Shown here: in pieces, positions 1 to 8,597 of the stretch
How the letters are laid out: each line of letters starts with the position of its first letter
Numbering within the stretch: the stretch's first letter is position 1
From: Rhodospirillales bacterium
GTDB taxonomy: Bacteria; Pseudomonadota; Alphaproteobacteria; Rhodospirillales; UBA2165
Direction of reading: 5' to 3'
DNA length: 48,201 nucleotides
Assembly: GCA_022822205.1 (NCBI GenBank)
Contig: JAJECC010000133.1
Span: 1 to 48,201 of the forward strand
The notes under the pieces: generated by a model
Databases searched by the model: none
Seen by the model: the letters and a program-made list of their open reading frames with translations, nothing else
What the model was told of the DNA's origin: nothing
Translations under genes and position numbers: made by a program

Positions 1-252
1 AACCCCGGCGTCGATGACCTCCACCTGGTACCCTTTGGCAAGCAGCGCCCGGGCGAGCTTCGTGGTGAAGGCATCCTCCTTGGGCAGGCCGAATCCGGCG
101 GTCAGGCTGTCGCCGAGGGCCAATAGACGGACGGAATCGGCCGCGTCTCCCGTTCTGGCCATCAGTAAAACGGCGGCGAGAGCCAGGAAAATCAGCGAGA
201 CAGCCCTTGCCCGGGGTGAAAGTCCCGACCTATTTATGCCCTTGAATCTCAT
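1..252 (-). CDS. tesA: Arylesterase / lysophospholipase, TesA-like GDSL hydrolase (5' part only)
   Basis: Partial gene running off the left edge; 84 N-terminal residues are visible. A hydrophobic stretch at about residues 17-31 looks like a signal peptide or anchor and is followed by block I of SGNH/GDSL hydrolases (LALGDSLTAGFG), whose Ser is the catalytic nucleophile. Family members hydrolyse short acyl esters and thioesters in the periplasm. The gene is divergent from a YbbA-type ABC ATPase gene; tesA next to ybbA-ybbP is a well-known bacterial arrangement. The start codon lies only 5-15 bp from the earliest possible starts of the ABC gene, so the promoters must overlap coding DNA or the ABC gene starts later. 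The catalytic Asp/His block lies outside the window. Confidence 0.85.
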   Translation of the reverse strand, partial: MRFKGINRSGLSPRARAVSLIFLALAAVLLMARTGDAADSVRLLALGDSLTAGFGLPKEDAFTTKLARALLAKGYQVEVIDAGV

Positions 253-257
253 ATGCG

Positions 258-1121
258 GTGTTTACGATGAATGCGCCCGATAAGATGTCCAATAAATCGC
301 GTGACAATATTCATACTAATTTGGCCGAAGAAGCGACCGACTCAATGACTGCCCCCGGGACCGCCGACAAGACCGCCGATAACGCCGACCATTCGATCCT
401 CATGGATGATGTGCGGCTCACCCTGACCAGCGCGGCGGGAGAGGTCAATATTCTTCGCGGCCTCGATCTCCGTGTGGCGGCGGGCGAAGCCGTCGGTGTC
501 GTCGGCGCGTCCGGCGGCGGCAAGTCGACCATGATCATGGTCATCGCCGGGCTGGAACGGGCCACCTCGGGTACCGTGAAGACCGCGGGCGTCGATCTCG
601 CCTCGTTGAGCGAGGACGATCTGGCGCTCTTCCGCCGCGACCGGATCGGCATCGTGTTTCAGGATTTTCACCTCATCCCGACCATGACGGCGCTGGAAAA
701 CGTCGCCGTGCCGTTGGAGTTCGCCGGCAAACCGGACGCCTTCGCCAAGGCCGAAGCGCAACTGGAAGCGGTGGGGCTCGGCCATCGTCTGACCCACTAC
801 CCCGGCCAATTGTCCGGCGGCGAGCAGCAGCGCGTGGCGCTCGCCCGGGCTTTTGCCGTCGAGCCGGCGATCCTGCTCGCCGATGAGCCCACCGGCAATC
901 TGGACGGCGCTACCGGCAAGGCGGTGATGGACCTGCTGTTCGACCTGCATGACCGGTCGGGAACGACGCTCGTCCTGATCAGTCACAATCCCACGCTGGC
1001 GGCCCGCTGCGACCGTATCGTCACGCTCACCGACGGCCGGATCGTCGGCGAGGAGATTCCGGCCCATGCGCGGGACCATGGTCCGGAACAGGAGCCGGAA
1101 CAGGGAGTTGCCTCCGCATGA
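258..1121 (+). CDS. ybbA: ABC transporter ATP-binding protein, YbbA/LolD type
   Basis: ATPase subunit that should power the FtsX-like permease encoded next. Visible motifs are Walker A (GASGGGKST), the ABC signature ([14 protein letters not shown]) and Walker B ([13 protein letters not shown]), in the usual order. The group (YbbA/LolD/MacB-type) acts in export or lipid/lipoprotein extraction rather than nutrient uptake. The longest frame uses GTG at 258; ATGs at 267, 285 and 345 are alternatives. YbbA proteins are normally about 230 residues, so the roughly 45 polar N-terminal residues may not be translated and 345 is plausible. The stop overlaps the permease start as ATGA, implying translational coupling. 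Confidence 0.9.
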   Translation: MFTMNAPDKMSNKSRDNIHTNLAEEATDSMTAPGTADKTADNADHSILMDDVRLTLTSAAGEVNILRGLDLRVAAGEAVGVVGASGGGKSTMIMVIAGLERATSGTVKTAGVDLASLSEDDLALFRRDRIGIVFQDFHLIPTMTALENVAVPLEFAGKPDAFAKAEAQLEAVGLGHRLTHYPGQLSGGEQQRVALARAFAVEPAILLADEPTGNLDGATGKAVMDLLFDLHDRSGTTLVLISHNPTLAARCDRIVTLTDGRIVGEEIPAHARDHGPEQEPEQGVASA

Positions 1122-3646
1122 GCAACCTGGCGCTCGCCGCCCGATTCGCCCGCCGCGAGCTCCGCGGCGGCCTCCGGGGATTCCGGGTCTTCGTCATCTG
1201 CCTGACCCTCGGCGTCGCGGTCATCGCCGGGGTGGGCAGCGTCTCCGAATCGGTAACCAGCGGCATCGAGCGTGATGCCAGGAGCCTCCTCGGCGGCGAT
1301 ATCTCGCTGCGCCTGCTGCACCGTCCCGTCACGGCGGAGCAGCGCGCCTATATTTCGGAGCGGGGCGATCTCTCCGAAGTCGTCGAGATGCGCGCCATGG
1401 CCCGCTCCGCGGGCGACCGGGCCGCCAAACGTTCCCTGGTCGAACTCAAGGCCGTCGACGGCGCCTATCCCCTGGTCGGCACCCTGGAAACCTTGTCGGG
1501 CGACGAACTCGGCGACGTATTGGCCCGCAGGGACGGCCTCTGGGGCGCGGCGGTGGAGCAAAACCTGCTCACCAAGCTTGGTCTCGGGATCGGCGACGAA
1601 CTCCGCATCGGAGAGGGCACCTTCCGGATCAATTCCGTTATCAAGCGGGAGCCGGACCGGGTGGCCACGGTGCTGAGCTTCGGCGCGCGGGTGATGATCC
1701 CCAAGGCGGGTCTGGAGGAAACCGGCCTCGTCCGGCCGGGCAGCTTGATCCGCTACCGCTATCGGATCGCCGTCGACGAGACTGCCGACGTGAAGGCCTG
1801 GGTGGATGACGTCAACCGGGCGTTCCCCGAGGCCGGCTGGCGGGTCAACGACCGCTCCCGCGCCGCGCCGGGCCTGCAGCGCTTCATCGACCGGCTGACC
1901 CTGTTCCTGGGCTTCGTCGGCCTGACCACCCTCCTGGTGGGCGGGATCGGCGTTTCCAACGCCGTCGGCAGCTATCTCGACGGCAAGACGTCCGTCATCG
2001 CCACCTTCAAGTGCCTGGGCGCCCCGGCGAACCTGGTGTTCAAGATCTATCTGATCCAAATCCTCGTGCTGGCGCTGCTCGGGATACTCTTGGGCGTCGT
2101 CATCGGCGGGGTTGCGCCGATGCTGGCGGGCGGCGCCCTCAACGATCTGCTGCCGGTCGAACTGACCGTCGCCTTGTTCCCCAAGTCGTTGATTTTGGCC
2201 GCGATTTTCGGCGTGTTGGTGTCTCTCACCTTCGCGCTTTGGCCATTGGCGCGCACCCAGGATATTCCGCCCACACACCTCTTCCGGGCCAAGGTGGCGG
2301 CGGAAAAGGCGTGGCCGCACAAGGGCTACGTGGTCGCCACCGCGGTAACCGCCGTACTGCTGGCGGGTCTGATCATCGCCACCGCCGAGCGCGCCGGTTT
2401 CGCCATGTGGTTTGTCGGCGGCGCGGCCGCCGCCCTCCTGCTGCTGAAGGGCGCTTCGGTCCTGGTGATCAAGGGCGCGTCGAAACTCAACAACATCCGC
2501 CACACCGAATTGCGCCTCGCCGTTTCGAACCTCCACCGGCCCGGCGCCACGACGGGCAGCGTGGTCGTGTCCCTCGGGCTCGGGCTGACGGTGCTGGTGG
2601 CCATTGCCCTGATCGAAGGCAATATCTCCCGTCAGGTCAACGAGCGCCTGCCCGATCAGGCGCCGGCGTTCTTTTTTCTCGATATCCAGCCGACACAGGT
2701 CGCGGCCTTCGACCGGACGGTGAACGGCGTCGAAGGCACCGGAGACTTCATGCGCACGGCCGCCTTGCGCGGGCGCATCGTCCGCATCGACGGCGATCCG
2801 GTGAACCGGCGGCGGATCGGTGAAGGGTCCCGATGGGCGGTCCGCGGCGACCGGGCGCTCACTTACTCGGCGGTTCCCCTGGAGGGCGCCAAGATCGTCG
2901 CCGGCGAGTGGTGGCCCGCCGATTACAGCGGCCCGCCCAAGATTTCGCTGGACCGGGACATCGCCCGGGACTTCGGCGTCGGTCTGGGCGACACGCTGAC
3001 CCTCAATATCCTCGGCCGGGAAATCACGGCGGAAATCGCCTCGCTCCGGGAGATCGACTGGCGGAGCCTGCGGTTCGATTTCGCCATAATTTTCTCGCCC
3101 GGGACGTTGGAGAACGCGCCCCACACCCATATCGCCGCCATCCAAGCGCCTAAAAGCCTGGAAGACCGTATCGAAGCCTCGGTCTCCGACCGGTTCGCCA
3201 ACATTTCCGTGGTGCGGGTCCGCGAAGCCCTTCAGGCGGCGGCCAACATCGTCGCCGGCGTCGGCACCGCGGTGCGCGCCGTTGCCTCCATCACCATCGT
3301 CGCCGGCGCCATCGTGCTGGCGGGCGCGGTGGCGGCGGGACGGCGGCGGCGGATATATGACGCGGTGGTGTTCAAGGTATTGGGCGCGACCCGCGCCTCG
3401 GTCACCCGCGCCTTCCTGATCGAATATGGATTGTTGGGCCTCGCCACGGGGATCATTGCGGCGGTGATCGGATCCGTCACCGCCTGGGCGGTGGTCGTTT
3501 TCCTGATGCAGGCCGACTGGGTGTTCATCCCGGAAACCGTCGCCGTCACACTCGCCCTCTGTCTCGCGGTAACGCTGTTTATCGGCTTCGCGGGCACCTG
3601 GCGGGCCTTGGGACAGAAGGCGGGACCGCTGCTGCGCAACGAATGA
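1118..3646 (+). CDS. ybbP: ABC transporter permease, YbbP/FtsX family
   Basis: Large permease of 842 residues, matching the YbbP group. It starts with a cytoplasmic amphipathic segment and a membrane helix at about 22-45, then a long periplasmic domain, a helix cluster at about 255-375, two further helices at about 400-450, a second periplasmic domain, and a C-terminal helix cluster at about 715-830. This is a duplicated FtsX-like layout. It pairs with the preceding ATPase (4-nt overlap). By gene order with tesA the complex is thought to handle lipids or lipophilic compounds at the envelope; the substrate cannot be read from sequence. Confidence 0.88.
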   Translation: MSNLALAARFARRELRGGLRGFRVFVICLTLGVAVIAGVGSVSESVTSGIERDARSLLGGDISLRLLHRPVTAEQRAYISERGDLSEVVEMRAMARSAGDRAAKRSLVELKAVDGAYPLVGTLETLSGDELGDVLARRDGLWGAAVEQNLLTKLGLGIGDELRIGEGTFRINSVIKREPDRVATVLSFGARVMIPKAGLEETGLVRPGSLIRYRYRIAVDETADVKAWVDDVNRAFPEAGWRVNDRSRAAPGLQRFIDRLTLFLGFVGLTTLLVGGIGVSNAVGSYLDGKTSVIATFKCLGAPANLVFKIYLIQILVLALLGILLGVVIGGVAPMLAGGALNDLLPVELTVALFPKSLILAAIFGVLVSLTFALWPLARTQDIPPTHLFRAKVAAEKAWPHKGYVVATAVTAVLLAGLIIATAERAGFAMWFVGGAAAALLLLKGASVLVIKGASKLNNIRHTELRLAVSNLHRPGATTGSVVVSLGLGLTVLVAIALIEGNISRQVNERLPDQAPAFFFLDIQPTQVAAFDRTVNGVEGTGDFMRTAALRGRIVRIDGDPVNRRRIGEGSRWAVRGDRALTYSAVPLEGAKIVAGEWWPADYSGPPKISLDRDIARDFGVGLGDTLTLNILGREITAEIASLREIDWRSLRFDFAIIFSPGTLENAPHTHIAAIQAPKSLEDRIEASVSDRFANISVVRVREALQAAANIVAGVGTAVRAVASITIVAGAIVLAGAVAAGRRRRIYDAVVFKVLGATRASVTRAFLIEYGLLGLATGIIAAVIGSVTAWAVVVFLMQADWVFIPETVAVTLALCLAVTLFIGFAGTWRALGQKAGPLLRNE

Positions 3647-3726
3647 GGCCAGCGCCCGGACGTAATTTCCTTATATTCTATCGGGGTTTGTCCGCATGAA
3701 ATCTGCGTGAAAGGGACCGGTTTCCC

Positions 3727-3756
3727 TTGATACGGAATCGAATTCTGACATATTAA
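3727..3756 (+). promoter_or_regulatory. Probable sigma70-type promoter of the Bax inhibitor-1 gene
   Basis: TTGATA (3727-3732) and TATTAA (3751-3756) are separated by 18 bp in the 146-173 bp gap after the ABC permease. Spacing and sequence fit a housekeeping promoter. It was identified by eye only. Confidence 0.45.
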
Positions 3757-3819
3757 GGACCACGGAAATCCGCCCATGCGGGCGGGCGAACCATGAGAAA
3801 TTTTAGAGGGTTGCAAAAA

Positions 3820-4551
3820 ATGGCTTTCGGACGGGACAACAATCCGTTTGGCACACAGCGCATGACCACGGCGCAGGCCGAGGCGGCGCAAATCGATGTC
3901 GGCCTTCGGCGGTATATGCTGCGGGTCTACAACTACATGGCGTCCGGCGTGGCCCTGACCGGCATCGTGGCGGCGGCCACGGTTCAGTCGGAAACCTTGA
4001 TGCAGGCGATCTTCGGCACCCCTCTCCAGTGGGTGGTGATGTTGTCGCCGCTGGCGTTCATACTGGTGCTGTCGTTCGGCATCAACAAGATGAAGGCGTC
4101 GACCGTGCAGGCCGTGTTCTGGCTGTTCGCCGCGGTCATGGGCCTGTCGCTCAGCGCCATTTTCGTGGTTTTCACCGGCACAAGCATCGCCCGGGTGTTC
4201 TTCATCACCGCCGGCACATTCGCGGCCATGAGCCTCTACGGCTACACCACCAAGCGCGATTTGTCCGGTCTCGGCTCCTTCCTGTTCATGGGACTGATCG
4301 GCATCATCATCGCGAGCCTGGTGAATCTTTTCCTGGCCTCGTCGGCGCTGCACTTCGTGATCTCGGTGATCGGCGTCCTGGTGTTCGTCGGCCTAACCGC
4401 CTACGACACCCAGAAGATCCGCAACGAGTACAACGAGTTCGACGGCGGCGAGATCGCCACCAAGAAGGCGGTATACGGCGCGGTCCGGCTGTACCTCGAT
4501 TTCATCAACCTGTTCATCATGCTGCTGCACCTGTTCGGCAATCGGGAATAG
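3820..4551 (+). CDS. Bax inhibitor-1 / YccA family integral membrane protein
   Basis: Seven-helix membrane protein of the TMBIM/BI-1 family, 243 residues. Bacterial members (YccA, YetJ) are inner-membrane proteins linked to control of FtsH or to pH-sensitive Ca2+ leak. Hydrophobic segments follow each other from about residue 30 to 235, and the family's C-terminal pattern (GLTAYDTQKIRNEYNEF, Asp-rich, then a last helix) is clear. The start at 3820 is preferred over 3793 because GAGGG stands 9 nt before it and family members begin MAFGR-like. The gene is monocistronic, with a promoter-like element upstream and a strong terminator downstream. Confidence 0.9.
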   Translation: MAFGRDNNPFGTQRMTTAQAEAAQIDVGLRRYMLRVYNYMASGVALTGIVAAATVQSETLMQAIFGTPLQWVVMLSPLAFILVLSFGINKMKASTVQAVFWLFAAVMGLSLSAIFVVFTGTSIARVFFITAGTFAAMSLYGYTTKRDLSGLGSFLFMGLIGIIIASLVNLFLASSALHFVISVIGVLVFVGLTAYDTQKIRNEYNEFDGGEIATKKAVYGAVRLYLDFINLFIMLLHLFGNRE

Positions 4552-4572
4552 CGCGGCACGAGTCTCGAATGG

Positions 4573-4603
4573 AAAGGGCCCGGTTTGAACCGGGCCCTTT
4601 TTT
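4573..4603 (+). terminator. Rho-independent terminator of the Bax inhibitor-1 gene
   Basis: An 11-bp perfect stem AAAGGGCCCGG / CCGGGCCCTTT (4573-4583 with 4590-4600) closes a 6-nt loop and ends in a run of six T (4598-4603). The convergent J-domain gene ends at 4626, so it may weakly serve both strands. Confidence 0.9.
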
Positions 4604-4625
4604 CGTTTGATATCAAGCCCTTGTT

Positions 4626-5258
4626 TTACGCCGACAGGATTTCCCGTGCGGCATTGAGCTGACTCATCCGCTGGTGGGAGCCCATTTCGCCATCCGGGTG
4701 ATGGATGGTCGCCAACATCCGGAAGCGGGCGGTGATCATCGAGCGGTCGGGCCGCTCCGCCGGCGGGAAGCCGAGAATATGAAGGGCCTCGGCCCGCGAC
4801 TTCACGCCGTCTCTCAACGGGGAGAACGACAGCGCCGAGACAGTGGCCTTGAGGCGATCCAGTTCGGACTCCGGCGCCACCGGCGCGTCGGGATGCGCAT
4901 TGGGATCCTCGAGGCTGAGTTCGAGATCGCCGGAATCCATGGCCAGCGCGATGCCGAGCGCGCGGCGGACGAAGGACGGGTCGTAGCCCGCCGTGAGACG
5001 CATCTGCAGGCGCGGCTTGCGGCGCCACGGCTTGCCCTTGGACGGGCCCGACTTGAGCACCGTCTCCTCCCGGTCTCCGGGGGGCGGCCCGCCGGGGTCG
5101 GGGGCATTGCGGATGACCTCGAAGGGCAACAGGATCAGAACCGAGCGCGCCAGATCGGCGACATTGACCCGACGCCGCGCCGCGAGATCCGTCACGCGGT
5201 CGCGAAATTCACTGGAGCATGGAATGGTGTATGGCTGTTTCCCCGGCGTATCGGTCAT
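4626..5258 (-). CDS. J-domain (DnaJ-like) protein
   Basis: Protein of 210 residues with a C-terminal J-domain at about 155-208. It contains the helix II-HPD-helix III arrangement (ATIHHPDGEMGSHQRMSQLNAAREIL), so it should stimulate the ATPase of an Hsp70 such as DnaK. The N-terminal 75 residues look like a ribbon-helix-helix-like segment (ARRRVNVADLARSVLILLP), and a Pro/Gly/charged linker follows. Placing the J-domain at the C-terminus is known for a conserved alphaproteobacterial group of small DnaJ-domain proteins. Whether the N-terminal part binds DNA is inference. No partner gene is adjacent. Confidence 0.75.
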   Translation of the reverse strand: MTDTPGKQPYTIPCSSEFRDRVTDLAARRRVNVADLARSVLILLPFEVIRNAPDPGGPPPGDREETVLKSGPSKGKPWRRKPRLQMRLTAGYDPSFVRRALGIALAMDSGDLELSLEDPNAHPDAPVAPESELDRLKATVSALSFSPLRDGVKSRAEALHILGFPPAERPDRSMITARFRMLATIHHPDGEMGSHQRMSQLNAAREILSA

Positions 5259-5536
5259 TGGCGTTCCAACAATTTATTCCTGGTGTCAGGTCTTGCGGCC
5301 GGGCCGGCCCGCGAATCCCCAATATATCGGGGCTGCGAAACCAAACGGCCGGCGGGACGGCCGCCATCGTCGCCCGAGAGACAACTACCATTGTGGTTAA
5401 CAAGTGGTTTATGTGTGTAAGAGGGGTTTGCCGGCCGGAGCCGACCCGTCTCTACCGGAACCGGTGATAAACCGCTGTTGTTGAACGAAAAGGGCCGGCG
5501 ACCGCCGGCCCTCCGCACAATCCGCGCCCGGTTTGC
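5259..5536. other. Intergenic region, no gene seen
   Basis: This 278-bp gap separates the J-domain gene (transcribed leftward from 5258) from the DUF1223 gene, which ends at 5537. It holds GTGGTT direct repeats 11 bp apart (about 5393-5408), which could be a regulator site upstream of the J-domain gene, and the terminator at 5492-5511. No convincing ORF was found. Confidence 0.4.
5492..5511 (-). terminator. Rho-independent terminator of the DUF1223 gene
   Basis: A 9-bp perfect stem GGGCCGGCG / CGCCGGCCC (5492-5500 with 5503-5511). On the minus strand it is followed by TTTTCGTT. It lies 25 bp beyond the stop of the leftward DUF1223 gene. Confidence 0.8.
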
Positions 5537-6307
5537 CTAGCTGCTTGGGCTCGGGCAGGCCGCGGCGCCCTTGATGGGTCCGTGGTTCTCGCCCTGCACC
5601 AGAATGGCGCAGCTTTGGCCGTCGGCGAGGTCGGCGGGCACGGTCGCCGAGACGGGCGCGCCGGTCCAGTCGCCGATGCGCTTCAATTCGGTGACGATGT
5701 TGTAGTTGGTGAGCGTCTTGCCGTGATTTTCGCCGCGCGGCACCCGGGTGGTTTCCTCGCGGATAAAGCGGACGAACCAGATACCGCCGCCCGGATTCGC
5801 CTCGCCCTTGACGGACACGGCGAACCCGGCCGCGGCCGGCGTTACCCGAACGTCCAAACGTTCGCCGCGGTCCTTGGCGATCCGTTTAAGGGTCCGGCGG
5901 ACGGCCCCGCGGCGGGAGCCGACTTCGAACGCCCGGCCGTCGATGACCATCTGCGGCGTATAGACCTGCCCCCGCGGCAATCGGCCGGCATAGCCCCGCT
6001 GACGGTCCGTGTATTCGCGCTTGGAGAAGCGGTCCTTCCACTTGCCGGCGCTGCCATAGACCAGGTCGTCCCAGTAATCGACGTGGAGCTCGAGCGCAAT
6101 CAGGTCCTTCCGCTTGGCCAGCTCGCCGAGATACACTTCGGCCGGCGGGCACGAGTAGCAGCTCTGGGAGGTGAACAGCTCGACCACCGTCGGCCGCGAC
6201 GCATCGGCGGCAGCCGCCGGCTCGTGCGAGCCGGTGAGAGCGGCGATCGCGGCTCCTGCAACGGTCAGAGAGAAGAGGGTGCGTTTCATGGGATTCATGT
6301 GTTTCAT
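5537..6307 (-). CDS. DUF1223 family secreted thioredoxin-like protein
   Basis: Protein of 256 residues with a cleavable signal peptide (about residues 7-34, ending ...EPAAAA). The DUF1223 hallmark follows: VVELFTSQSCYSCPPAE, a thioredoxin-fold CxxC (CYSC). Further conserved segments are LELHVDYWDDLVYGS, YTPQMVIDG and the C-terminal VVQGEN-like block. The family is periplasmic and widespread in alphaproteobacteria, but its substrate is unknown; a disulfide or redox role is inferred from the CxxC. Three closely spaced ATGs allow starts at 6307, 6298 or 6289, and none has a clear ribosome binding site. Its own terminator follows. Confidence 0.85.
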   Translation of the reverse strand: MKHMNPMKRTLFSLTVAGAAIAALTGSHEPAAAADASRPTVVELFTSQSCYSCPPAEVYLGELAKRKDLIALELHVDYWDDLVYGSAGKWKDRFSKREYTDRQRGYAGRLPRGQVYTPQMVIDGRAFEVGSRRGAVRRTLKRIAKDRGERLDVRVTPAAAGFAVSVKGEANPGGGIWFVRFIREETTRVPRGENHGKTLTNYNIVTELKRIGDWTGAPVSATVPADLADGQSCAILVQGENHGPIKGAAACPSPSS

Positions 6308-6423
6308 GGGGGTCTAGCCTACTCCGGCTTTCGTCAACTGGACCAATAACGTTTCGGCGAGCCTCGTATTCCACCCGCGGGTCCGGTTCTTTCGACCGGT
6401 CACGCGATTGTCAGGAAGCGGAC

Positions 6424-6801
6424 CTACTCGGTCGGGCCCCCCGCCTCCTGCCAGGCGGCGAACCCGCCGGCAATATGGCTGACCTTCTCCACCCCCATAT
6501 CCTTCAGGGTCTTGGCCGCCAACGCCGACCGGCCGCCCGAACCGCAATAGAGGACCAGATGCTTGCCGCTGGCCAGCGCCGGGTTGTGCATCGGACCCTC
6601 GGGATCGACGATGAACTCCAGGAAACCGCGCGGGGCGTGGATGGAATGCCTGATGGCGCCCCGTTGATGCTCGTCGGTCTCGCGAACATCCACGAGAACG
6701 ACACTGTCGTCGTCGACCATCGCCAATGCATCCTCGGCCGACAACGTGTCGATGACCCCGTTGGCCTCGGCGAGCAATTCCTTGAATCCCTTTCCGCTCA
6801 T
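6424..6801 (-). CDS. Rhodanese-domain protein
   Basis: Single-domain rhodanese of 125 residues. The N-terminal CH2A-like motif (VVLVDVRETDEHQRGAI) and the active-site loop with catalytic Cys (YCGSGGRSALAAKTL) are intact, followed by HIAGGFAAWQEAG. It should transfer sulfane sulfur through a Cys persulfide in the cytoplasm. AGGA lies 8 nt before the start. It is encoded on the same strand as the GYD protein gene upstream, and the two may be co-transcribed (gap 42 bp). Confidence 0.88.
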   Translation of the reverse strand: MSGKGFKELLAEANGVIDTLSAEDALAMVDDDSVVLVDVRETDEHQRGAIRHSIHAPRGFLEFIVDPEGPMHNPALASGKHLVLYCGSGGRSALAAKTLKDMGVEKVSHIAGGFAAWQEAGGPTE

Positions 6802-6843
6802 CCAATTGTTCCTTCTTGTTGACTCAGTTCCTCAAGCACAGGT

Positions 6844-7212
6844 TCAGCCTTCGCCGCCATCGTCGTGCCAGCCTTCCCACTCCTTGACCGGCGAGGTGTA
6901 GCCCGTATCCGCGCCTTTTGCGCGGCTCATCGCGGACATTGCCTGCTCGTTCGACAGCAGTGACAGTGTCTTCTGAGAGGCGATGGCGCCGCCATGGGAC
7001 AGGGTCAGGACGATGGAGAACACCGCCTCGCTGTCCGGCGCCTCATAGATGGCGATAATGTCCGTGTCGCCAAACACCCAATAGAAATGCAGCAACTTGC
7101 CGCCGAAGCTCTCGATCACCTTGGACATCTGTTTCGGCCGGTCGGAGGGATGCTCCGCCATCGCCTTCAAGGATTCTTCGGAATATTTGGTTTGTGTCAT
7201 GAAGATGGGCAT
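6844..7212 (-). CDS. GYD domain protein
   Basis: Protein of 122 residues with the GYD family pattern: MTQTKYSEESLKAM at the start, then GGKLLHFYWVFGDTDIIAIYEAPD and a conserved SHGGAIASQKTLSLLS stretch. It is a small soluble alpha+beta (ferredoxin-like) fold of unknown biochemical role. AGGAGAG lies 7-8 nt before the start. The gene precedes the rhodanese gene on the same strand, and upstream it diverges from the TAXI transporter operon. Confidence 0.8.
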   Translation of the reverse strand: MPIFMTQTKYSEESLKAMAEHPSDRPKQMSKVIESFGGKLLHFYWVFGDTDIIAIYEAPDSEAVFSIVLTLSHGGAIASQKTLSLLSNEQAMSAMSRAKGADTGYTSPVKEWEGWHDDGGEG

Positions 7213-7293
7213 GACGGGTCTCTCCTGGTGGTCAGATGTTTGTTTTTGAATTGAGCCCCTAGTTTAGCACACCGCATCTTCAGGTCAGGGCTG

Positions 7294-7321
7294 TTGACGG
7301 ACAAATTCGACAAAATGAATT
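7294..7321 (+). promoter_or_regulatory. Possible promoter of the TAXI transporter operon
   Basis: TTGACG (7294-7299) and TGAATT (7316-7321) with 16-bp spacing lie about 100 bp before the substrate-binding protein gene, in the divergent gap with the GYD gene. Found by inspection; the -10 element is a weak match. Confidence 0.3.
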
Positions 7322-7423
7322 TACGGCGCATCAATCGTTTGAAAATGACGGCTATTTCGCGTTCAATCGGGTCCGGGGAGGAATTCAACGAAATTCACGG
7401 TTTATTTTATCAGGGAGAACTCC

Positions 7424-8470
7424 ATGAAACGCTTTCTAATTGCCGGTGCCGCCGCCTTCATGATTGCGGGTGGCGCGCAGGCGCAAAACGTAACCTTGAC
7501 CATGACGTCGGCCTCGCCGGGCGGCGCGACCGATATCGCGGCCAAGAACCTCGCCGAATTGGCCGCGGCCAACAAAATCGCGACCATCCAGGTCCAGGGC
7601 GGCAAAACGCTGACCCGAACCTTGCGGGAATTGGCCGAGGGCAAGATCGACATCTCGGCTTCGCCGTTCGTCCTGCACTTCATGATGGGCAAGGGCCTTG
7701 GCCCGTATTCCGATCTGAAGGCAGGCGGCAAGGGTGCGAAGCTCCAGGCCAACCTGCGGCTGCTGTACCCGTATCACCTGGCGTCGTTCTATCTGATCGC
7801 GTTCCAGAGCACCGGCATCGACAGCTGGGATAAGCTCAAGGGCAAGACGATCTTCAACGGCCCGCCCCGCGGCGGCGCATTGATTTCCGCCCGGGCCGCG
7901 ATCCGTCTCAACACCGGCATGACCGAAGGCAAGGGCTACACCGGCAAGCAGATCGCCTGGGGACAGGCCAACTCCTTGTTCCTCGACCGCTCGGTCGATG
8001 CGGCGGTGCGTCCCGGCGTGAACCCGGCCGATTATATGCCGATCTACATGGCGGCGGGTAAGATCAACATCGTTTCCATGCCCAAGGCCAAATACGAAAC
8101 ACCGGCCTTCCGGAAATTCGTAAAATCTCCGGGTAAGGTGGCGAACGTGTTCCCGGTGAGCGAACTCGCCCACTATGGGCCGAACGCCCGGATCATCTCC
8201 GAAGACGGCACGTTCCGCACCTTCGCCGACACCGGCGGGGACATGGTGCAGGCGAGCATGGACAAGGCATTGGCCAAGAAATTGACCGCCGCCTTCATCA
8301 AGGGCGTTCCCGCCCTTCAGAAAAAGGTGCCGTTCGCCAAGACGACCCTCTACGGCTCGGTCGACGATACCAAGATGGGCATGTGCGCCGCGGGCGTCAA
8401 ATTCCACCCCGGTGCCGTCGAGGCCTGGGAAGAAGCCGGTCATAAGATCGCCGATTGCGCCAAGCCGTAG
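7424..8470 (+). CDS. TRAP transporter substrate-binding protein, TAXI family
   Basis: Periplasmic solute-binding protein of 348 residues. It has a clear signal peptide (MKRFLIAGAAAFMIAGGAQAQ) and then the TAXI-type opening (VTLTMTSASPGGATDIAAKNLAELAA). TAXI receptors feed TRAP transporters that use Na+ or H+ gradients to import organic acids or amino acids. GGGAG sits just before the start. The fused permease gene follows 127 bp downstream, with a stable hairpin between them that may lower permease expression relative to the receptor. The ligand cannot be predicted. Confidence 0.88.
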   Translation: MKRFLIAGAAAFMIAGGAQAQNVTLTMTSASPGGATDIAAKNLAELAAANKIATIQVQGGKTLTRTLRELAEGKIDISASPFVLHFMMGKGLGPYSDLKAGGKGAKLQANLRLLYPYHLASFYLIAFQSTGIDSWDKLKGKTIFNGPPRGGALISARAAIRLNTGMTEGKGYTGKQIAWGQANSLFLDRSVDAAVRPGVNPADYMPIYMAAGKINIVSMPKAKYETPAFRKFVKSPGKVANVFPVSELAHYGPNARIISEDGTFRTFADTGGDMVQASMDKALAKKLTAAFIKGVPALQKKVPFAKTTLYGSVDDTKMGMCAAGVKFHPGAVEAWEEAGHKIADCAKP

Positions 8471-8504
8471 CCTGACGGTCTGAAGCAATCCAAGAGCAGT
8501 TGGA

Positions 8505-8543
8505 GAACGAGCCGGAACACCTGAACCGTGTTCCGGCTCGTTC
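8505..8543 (+). repeat. Long perfect hairpin between TAXI receptor and permease genes
   Basis: A 16-bp perfect inverted repeat (8505-8520 with 8528-8543) with a 7-nt loop starts 35 bp after the receptor stop. There is no T-run after it, so it is not a classical terminator. It is better placed to protect the receptor mRNA from 3' decay or to attenuate read-through into the permease gene. Confidence 0.75.
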
Positions 8544-8597
8544 CACTCTAACCTACCGGCCCATGGCCGGGCTGCAAGTCAGGGACGGGCGCAAGCC

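Noticed and set aside
983..3145. 720-codon minus-strand frame opposite the ABC permease
   Set aside because: Antisense shadow of a clear FtsX-type permease; composition is unlike a real protein and no start context is seen.
8505..8543. Transcription terminator after the TAXI receptor gene
   Set aside because: The stem is strong but is not followed by a T-run, and the permease gene downstream needs read-through.
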